Source of the DNA: Gallispira sp964526435
Lineage (GTDB): Bacteria; Bacillota; Clostridia; Lachnospirales; CAG-274
DNA length: 18,032 nucleotides
Assembly (NCBI GenBank): GCA_964526435.1
Contig: CAZGIC010000040.1
Coordinates: 1-18,032, forward strand
Reading direction: 5' to 3'
Shown here: piece by piece, positions 14,224 to 18,032 of the stretch
How positions within the stretch are numbered: the stretch's first letter is position 1
Layout: each line of letters begins with the position of its first letter
The notes under the pieces: model-generated
Told to the model about the DNA's origin: nothing
The model's input: only the letters and a program-made list of their open reading frames with translations
Database searches by the model: none
Program-made: the position numbers and the translations under genes

Positions 14224-14637
14224 ATGTTTTTCAATAAATATGTTATGGAGTTAATAAAAGATGCAATTAATGACGAAATGTCAACATATAAATTTTACTC
14301 AGAGCTTGCAAATTCAATACGTGATATTGATGATAAAAAAATTCTTGAACAAATAAGTCTTGATGAACAAAAACATAAAAAAATGTTTGAAGACATTTAT
14401 AAAAAACTTGCAAATGATAATTATACTCCCGAAAATATAAATTATCAGGAAATATCTCCCATACTTTCAGACAATATTACAAAATCAATTGAAGGAGAAT
14501 TAAATACCGTCGAAGCATACAGACCAATTCTATTTTCACTTGAAAATTCTCAGTTCAAAAATTATCTTATTGAAATAATAACAGATGAACAAAATCACGC
14601 CGCCAGATTAAATTATATGTACAGCAAATATAAATAG
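14224..14637 (+). CDS. Small ferritin-like diiron protein (rubrerythrin-related, no rubredoxin domain)
   Basis: From ATG 14224 (AAGGAGA about 8 bases upstream) the product has 137 residues and is almost wholly alpha-helical. It shows a doubled diiron-ligand pattern: Glu18 then Glu48-x-x-His51 (DEQKHKKMF) in the first helix pair, and Glu90 or Glu92 then Glu122-x-x-His125 (DEQNHAARL) in the second. This is the arrangement of ferritin-like four-helix bundles such as rubrerythrin. No C-terminal rubredoxin Cys4 domain is present. Family members reduce peroxide or handle iron; the specific role here is unknown, but oxidative-stress defence in an anaerobe is plausible. The earlier in-frame ATG at 14194 lies at or before the predicted transcription start and is not used here. 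Confidence 0.8.
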   Translation: MFFNKYVMELIKDAINDEMSTYKFYSELANSIRDIDDKKILEQISLDEQKHKKMFEDIYKKLANDNYTPENINYQEISPILSDNITKSIEGELNTVEAYRPILFSLENSQFKNYLIEIITDEQNHAARLNYMYSKYK

Positions 14638-14672
14638 AAAAGTTACAAATTATGAAAAATTTTTATAAAACT

Positions 14673-14723
14673 AAGCCTTATTGACAAAAATTATAACAAA
14701 AATAATTTTTATCAATAAGGTTT
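14673..14723 (+). terminator. Long hairpin terminator after the ferritin-like gene
   Basis: The stem pairs CCTTATTGA (14676-14684) with TCAATAAGG (14712-14720) and, after one mismatch, AAAAATTAT (14686-14694) with ATAATTTTT (14702-14710). AA/TT and a G-T pair extend the base. The loop is AACAAAA. The stem is long but AT-rich and lacks a long T run after it. Confidence 0.6.
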
Positions 14724-14738
14724 GACATAAAAATTAAA

Positions 14739-14764
14739 TTTTGACCTATAACCAATGGTCAAAA
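14739..14764. promoter_or_regulatory. 8-bp inverted repeat, candidate operator upstream of the Nif11-like gene
   Basis: TTTTGACC (14739-14746) and GGTCAAAA (14757-14764) form a perfect dyad around a 10-base AT-rich centre. This geometry fits a dimeric repressor site. A TTGACA at 14722-14727 lies just upstream. No regulator gene is adjacent, so function is unproven. Confidence 0.35.
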
Positions 14765-14799
14765 CCTAAACAAGAATTCCACAGAATTTTAAAATAATA

Positions 14800-14828
14800 T
14801 TGAAATTTTTTTAATTTAGGAGTATACT
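14800..14828 (+). promoter_or_regulatory. Sigma-A promoter of the Nif11-like gene
   Basis: TTGAAA (14800-14805), 17 bp, TATACT (14823-14828), each five of six to consensus. The mRNA would start near 14835, 25 bases before the ATG. Confidence 0.65.
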
Positions 14829-14859
14829 GTTTTTAAACAATCTCAAAGAGGTGATACAT

Positions 14860-15138
14860 ATGACAATAAATGATGCACTTGATAAGCTTCTTGATATGGC
14901 TTTAAAGGATAAGGATTTAAAATCAAAACTGCTTGCTACAGAAAATTCAAAAGAACCTATGGAAGAGTTTTGTCATATAGCAGCAGAATACGGCTGTCCT
15001 ATAGAAATAGGCGACCTCCTTGCACTTAACGAAACTCTCTGGAGTAATCTTTTAAAAAGCACAAACGGTGGTGCCACATTTCCAATTGATGACTGGGCAG
15101 ATGCCTATGAACAATTTATATGTTCACTTAGATTTTAA
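14860..15138 (+). CDS. Nif11-like small protein with Gly-Gly motif (possible RiPP-type precursor)
   Basis: I start at ATG 14860 (92 residues). The in-frame GTG at 14851 is part of the ribosome binding site GAGGTG. Residues about 1-60 are helical and resemble the Nif11 leader domain: a LLDMALKDKDLKSKLL helix, then EEFCHIAAEYGCPIEIGDLLAL, comparable with the family's AkelG-x-eft-xxEL pattern. Then comes LLKSTNGG (Gly70-Gly71) and a 21-residue tail, ATFPIDDWADAYEQFICSLRF, with one cysteine. In Nif11-type natural-product precursors a Gly-Gly marks leader cleavage, but no modifying enzyme, protease or exporter is encoded nearby. It may instead be an orphan small protein in which STNGG is structural. 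The gene has its own promoter; a GC hairpin about 90 bases downstream may terminate it. Confidence 0.7.
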   Translation: MTINDALDKLLDMALKDKDLKSKLLATENSKEPMEEFCHIAAEYGCPIEIGDLLALNETLWSNLLKSTNGGATFPIDDWADAYEQFICSLRF

Positions 15139-15183
15139 AATAAATCTTTGATGCAACAGACAGCATATCTATTTAACTATAAC

Positions 15184-15290
15184 CAAATTTCAATTTGGCG
15201 AATACCATGACATACAATATTATTGTAGGGCGAGCATTGCTCGCCCGTTTTTCACAATACAACGACAAATTCCAATTTAGCGAATTGAGA
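15184..15290. repeat. REP/MITE-like palindromic intergenic repeat, probably also a terminator
   Basis: The core GGGCGAGC-ATT-GCTCGCCC (15228-15246) is followed by GTTTTT, so on the plus strand it has the form of an intrinsic terminator for the Nif11-like gene. It is flanked by two direct near-copies (18 of 20 identical) of CAAATTYCAATTTRGCGAAT at 15184-15203 and 15266-15285, 82 bp apart. The half CAAATT-NN-AATTTG is itself a dyad. Such GC hairpins inside AT-rich spacers are common as dispersed repeats in clostridial genomes, but copy number cannot be seen here. A 37-codon open frame crossing it is not taken as a gene. Confidence 0.65.
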
Positions 15291-15325
15291 AATATGAATT
15301 TAAAGTTAGTTATAAAATAAAATCG

Positions 15326-15343
15326 TCCGACCGAATATTCGGA
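15326..15343 (-). terminator. Possible terminator of the purine salvage operon
   Basis: TCCGA (15326-15330) can pair with TCGGA (15339-15343), or the 12-bp palindrome CCGAATATTCGG (15331-15342) can form instead. On the minus strand CGATTTTATTTTAT follows. It lies 68 bases after the stop of the deaminase gene. Confidence 0.45.
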
Positions 15344-15410
15344 TATTCTCCGTCATAAACTGCGAAAGTGCTGAATACCGGCGGTCACAGCCAGACCATG
15401 TTTTAACACC

Positions 15411-16667
15411 TCACTTAAACTTCTTCATAATATCTCTGCATCTGCCATAAACCTCTTTTTCATCAACGGCAGTAAATGATCCTTTTTCATAAAGTATATT
15501 TCCCCTTACCATAGTAAGAGCAACATTTTCCTTACTTCCGCTGAAAACAATATTTTTTACAACGTTATTTTCAGGCTGCATATTAGGCCTATTAAGATCA
15601 ATCAATATAATATCCGCATTCTTTCCAACTCTCAGGCAGTCACTGTCAATTCCCATAGCCTTTGCACCATTACAGCACGCCATTTCAATAACTTTTTCTG
15701 CAGGAACAGCTGCGGCATTTCCAGTTGCTGCCTTCTGGAGCACAGTCACAAGGTACATTTCTCTGAACATATCAAGAGCGTTGTTGCTTGCAGGCCCGTC
15801 AGTACCTATTGCAGTATTTATTCCTTCTTTCAAAAGTCTGTCAACAGGGGCAATACCGCTTGCAAGCTTGCAGTTTGAACCTGGATTTGTTACAACATAT
15901 ATATTTTTTTCTTTTATTATTTCAATATCTCTGCTGTTTAAATAATTACAATGGAAAAGACTTCCCCCGTAGTCAAGAAGTCCCAGTTCATTAAAAAGCT
16001 CCACGGGAGTTTTACCATATCTTTCAATACACTCATCTGTTTCCTTTTTTGTTTCAGCACAATGGGCGGAAACAGGAGCTTTATACTTATGAGATATTTC
16101 GGCAATATTTTCAAGTATCTTAATATCTGTAGTATATTCTGCATGAAATCCAAGCTGGTGAGATATTCCCTCACCATAATCATTAAAATATAAGTAGTCC
16201 CTTTCAAGCTCATCAGGATTTGAAACAAAATTATTTACAGCACCGCATAATACAGAAGTAAATCCCATTTCCATTGAAGCTCTGGCAATAGCATGAGGCA
16301 GAAAATACATATCAAAGGCAGCAGTTATACCGCTTGTAAGATACTCCATTACAGCAAGCTTTGAAAACCACAATGCGTCATCATTTTCAAGTTTTGCCTC
16401 CATAGGAAAAACTGCCTCATTAAGCCATTTGTCAAGAGGCAGATCTTCTGCATATGACCGAAGAAAAGTCATAGGAGAATGTGCATGGGCATTTTTAAAC
16501 CCAGGCATTATAACATTGCCTTTACAGTCGATTTCTCTTTCAAATGTACCCTCTTTTTCTTTTCCTATATATGCAATTTTATTTCCGTCTGTCCATAATT
16601 CACAGCCTTCTGTTATATCAAAATTCCCGTCAAGAGTAAGTATTTTGCAGTTATAAAATCTTATCAT
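15411..16667 (-). CDS. Amidohydrolase, probable 5'-methylthioadenosine/S-adenosylhomocysteine deaminase
   Basis: The 418-residue protein is a metal-dependent amidohydrolase of the TrzA/MtaD group. Metal ligands are visible as His61-x-His63 (NAHAHSPM), His202 (SAHCAET) and Asp290 (GTDGPASNN); Glu205 and His239 fit the catalytic pair. The segment LRSYAEDLPLDKWLNEAVFPMEAKL resembles MTA/SAH deaminases, which convert methylthioadenosine, SAH or adenosine to the inosine form with release of ammonia. Guanine or other purine deamination cannot be excluded. The gene begins 2 bp after the purine nucleoside phosphorylase stop, within its terminal GGTG, so the two are translationally coupled and their products probably act in sequence. 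Length and ends look complete. Confidence 0.85.
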   Translation of the reverse strand: MIRFYNCKILTLDGNFDITEGCELWTDGNKIAYIGKEKEGTFEREIDCKGNVIMPGFKNAHAHSPMTFLRSYAEDLPLDKWLNEAVFPMEAKLENDDALWFSKLAVMEYLTSGITAAFDMYFLPHAIARASMEMGFTSVLCGAVNNFVSNPDELERDYLYFNDYGEGISHQLGFHAEYTTDIKILENIAEISHKYKAPVSAHCAETKKETDECIERYGKTPVELFNELGLLDYGGSLFHCNYLNSRDIEIIKEKNIYVVTNPGSNCKLASGIAPVDRLLKEGINTAIGTDGPASNNALDMFREMYLVTVLQKAATGNAAAVPAEKVIEMACCNGAKAMGIDSDCLRVGKNADIILIDLNRPNMQPENNVVKNIVFSGSKENVALTMVRGNILYEKGSFTAVDEKEVYGRCRDIMKKFK

Positions 16668-16669
16668 AT

Positions 16670-17485
16670 TTACACCGCCTTTACAACTTCCTTTATAAGC
16701 TCCTTAAACATAGGTGCAACTCTGTCAGCCGTTTCCTGAACCTCACTGTGGCTCAATGGCTTATCAGTAACACCGCTTGCCATATTTGATATACAGGATA
16801 TTCCGCACACCTTAAAGCCACAGTGATTAGCCACAATAGCCTCACAGCAGGTACTCATTCCCACAGCATCTGCACCCATTGTTCTTAACATTGTTATTTC
16901 AGCAGGTGTTTCATAGCTTGGTCCTGAAAGCTGGACATATATACCTTCTCTTATATTAATATTGTTATTTTTAGCAGTTTCTCTTACAATTCTGCACATA
17001 TCACAGTTGTATACATTTGACATATCAGGAAATCTTGTACCCAGCTCATCTATATTTTCACCAATTAAAGGATTTGGCACAAAACATGAAATCTGATCAG
17101 TTATCAGCATAAAGTCACCACACTTAAAATTTGTATTTATACCTCCTGCTGCATTTGTAAGTATAAGTTTTTCGGCACCCATAAGTTTCATAAGCCTTAT
17201 AGGCAGTGTAACTTTTTCCATTGAATACCCCTCATAATAATGTACCCTTCCCTGCATAATTACAACTTTCTTATCTCCTATATAACCAAAGACAAATCTG
17301 CCCTTGTGCCCCTGAACCGTAGATATAGGAAAGTCCGGTATTTCACTGTAATTTATAACAGCCTTTACTTCAATTTCATCAGCAAGAGCACCAAGTCCGG
17401 AACCTAATACAATTGCCGTTTCAGGTACAAAATCAGTTTTTTCCCTCACAGTATCAAGTATCTTTTTGTAATCACTGTACTCCAT
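16670..17485 (-). CDS. punA: Purine nucleoside phosphorylase, trimeric type
   Basis: The 271-residue enzyme splits purine (deoxy)nucleosides with phosphate to base and (deoxy)ribose 1-phosphate. Residues corresponding to the mammalian-type active site are visible: Ser29 (VLGSGLG), His60 (QGHKGRF), Arg80 and His82 with Tyr84-Glu85 (GRVHYYEG), Glu196 (GPSYETPAEI), Met210 (GMST) and Asn234 (ISNMASG). This Asn/Glu type prefers 6-oxopurines such as inosine and guanosine, fitting a partner deaminase that makes inosine derivatives. The ribosome binding site GAGGGAGG lies 7 bases upstream; the HD-domain gene ends 13 bp before the start and the deaminase gene follows after 2 bp, so the three form one operon. 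Length is normal. Confidence 0.95.
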   Translation of the reverse strand: MEYSDYKKILDTVREKTDFVPETAIVLGSGLGALADEIEVKAVINYSEIPDFPISTVQGHKGRFVFGYIGDKKVVIMQGRVHYYEGYSMEKVTLPIRLMKLMGAEKLILTNAAGGINTNFKCGDFMLITDQISCFVPNPLIGENIDELGTRFPDMSNVYNCDMCRIVRETAKNNNINIREGIYVQLSGPSYETPAEITMLRTMGADAVGMSTCCEAIVANHCGFKVCGISCISNMASGVTDKPLSHSEVQETADRVAPMFKELIKEVVKAV

Positions 17486-17498
17486 AGTAACCTCCCTC

Positions 17499-17984
17499 TC
17501 AGCTTAAAAACATATTATCTATATATTTCTTACCTGTATCGGTTTTAAATATTTTATTCTTTATATTTACTACTGCATTATGGCTTTCATTGTCCTCATA
17601 AATATTTACAATAAAATCAGCCTCAACAAGTATCTGATAGTCCATACCCTGAATATTTACATATGTATGATGATGCCCTACAAGATATGATACTCTTTCA
17701 ATTACATCAGCATCAACTCCAAGTCCTCTCAGAAGCTTTTCAGCTTCATCAGGACCCTCAATTTCCTGGTACTTTCCTGCAGAGCTGTTGTATTTTTCTT
17801 CACTCAGCTTAATTCCTATATCATGTACAATGGCCGCAATTTCAAGTATATTCTGGGTTCTGGCGTCAAGCCCTTCCTCCATACCTATAGTTTTTGCAAA
17901 GGCATATACTTTCATAAAATGATTTATTCTTCTCGGATCCCCTTTGTAATAGCTGATCATAGCACTTATTATCTTTTCTGTCAT
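17499..17984 (-). CDS. HD-domain phosphohydrolase of unknown substrate
   Basis: The 161-residue protein has a single HD domain with the H...HD...H...D pattern: His22 (RINHFMKV), His54-Asp55 (AAIVHDIGIK), a His104-His105-His106 cluster (LVGHHHTYV) and Asp123 (VEADFIV). HD proteins are metal-dependent phosphohydrolases acting on nucleotides or other phosphate esters. As the first visible gene of an operon with purine nucleoside phosphorylase and a purine deaminase, a nucleotide or sugar phosphate substrate is plausible but inferred. The ribosome binding site AAGGAGG is well placed before the ATG. The operon's promoter is beyond the window or hidden in the 48 bases upstream. No signal peptide or other domain is present. 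Confidence 0.88.
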   Translation of the reverse strand: MTEKIISAMISYYKGDPRRINHFMKVYAFAKTIGMEEGLDARTQNILEIAAIVHDIGIKLSEEKYNSSAGKYQEIEGPDEAEKLLRGLGVDADVIERVSYLVGHHHTYVNIQGMDYQILVEADFIVNIYEDNESHNAVVNIKNKIFKTDTGKKYIDNMFLS

Positions 17985-18006
17985 ATTGTCCTCCTTATCA
18001 TATGAA

Positions 18007-18032
18007 TAAGACAGACCTTTCGGACTGTCTTA
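18007..18032 (-). terminator. Hairpin with GAAA tetraloop upstream of the HD gene (terminator or leader structure)
   Basis: TAAGACAG (18007-18014) pairs with CTGTCTTA (18025-18032), and CC/GG after one mismatch closes a GAAA loop on the minus strand. It lies about 10 bases upstream of the HD gene's ribosome binding site, at the window edge. It could be the terminator of an upstream gene outside the window or a 5' leader hairpin. Confidence 0.5.

Noticed and set aside
15207..15320. 37-codon open frame starting MTYNIIVG in the 15.2-15.3 kb spacer
   Set aside because: It runs through the palindromic repeat, has no ribosome binding site and is best explained as a chance frame in a repeat.
18006..18015. 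10-base identity ATAAGACAGA shared between the end hairpin and the ilvE leader (3243-3252)
   Set aside because: A shared AT-rich 10-mer is expected by chance in 18 kb and the surrounding structures differ.
1..18032. CRISPR arrays, tRNA or rRNA genes, transposases, prophage or toxin-antitoxin modules
   Set aside because: Reading both strands showed no regularly spaced repeats, no cloverleaf with conserved T-loop sequence and no protein with transposase, integrase or toxin motifs.

Overview
The window is an AT-rich stretch of a chromosome that looks like an obligately anaerobic member of the Firmicutes, most likely class Clostridia and possibly Lachnospiraceae. The signs are strong AGGAGG-type ribosome binding sites, near-consensus TTGACA/TATAAT promoters, a [FeFe]-hydrogenase maturase (HydE), a clostridial-type ParB homologue and a 92-residue Nif11-like small protein. 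Gene content is mostly ordinary housekeeping and metabolism. There is no CRISPR array, no recognisable transposase, no phage module and no tRNA or rRNA. A 100-N gap at 7497-7596 shows that this is a draft scaffold, possibly metagenomic.

Layout. At 1-809 (+) lie the 3' end of an unknown protein and a small lipoprotein. At 947-1929 (-) a metal-dependent cyclase/formamidase-family hydrolase is tightly coupled to a house-cleaning NTP pyrophosphohydrolase. ilvE follows at 2049-3119 (-), preceded by a 147-bp inverted-repeat-rich leader with its own promoter; this is the most unusual non-coding element seen. At 3333-6347 (-) an apparent transcription unit runs from a small membrane-anchored protein through gltX to hydE. 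At 6678-7475 (+) sits a monocistronic gluconate 5-dehydrogenase-like SDR with a consensus promoter and biased codons; the assembly gap lies just behind it, flanked by a 55-bp exact duplication. At 7808-9280 (-) is cardiolipin synthase. At 9492-11820 (+) are a HIT hydrolase, acpS, and the fused NAD(P)H-hydrate epimerase/dehydratase.

At 11883-13094 (-) is a CPA2-type cation/proton antiporter, and at 13256-14062 (-) a ParB-like protein with a divergent helix-turn-helix region. Divergent from it, at 14224-14637 (+), is a small ferritin-like diiron protein. At 14860-15138 (+) is the Nif11-like small protein carrying a Gly-Gly motif. An intergenic palindromic REP/MITE-like repeat follows at about 15184-15290. 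The window ends with a three-gene minus-strand operon (15411-17984): an HD-domain phosphohydrolase, a trimeric-type purine nucleoside phosphorylase, and an MTA/SAH deaminase-type amidohydrolase. Together these suggest purine or methylthioadenosine salvage.

Convergent gene pairs are separated by bidirectional hairpin terminators. Several gene starts given here are shorter than the longest possible reading frame, because a clear ribosome binding site and promoter support the internal start. No complete novel multi-gene system is evident. The best leads are the ilvE leader structure and the Nif11-like Gly-Gly small protein.
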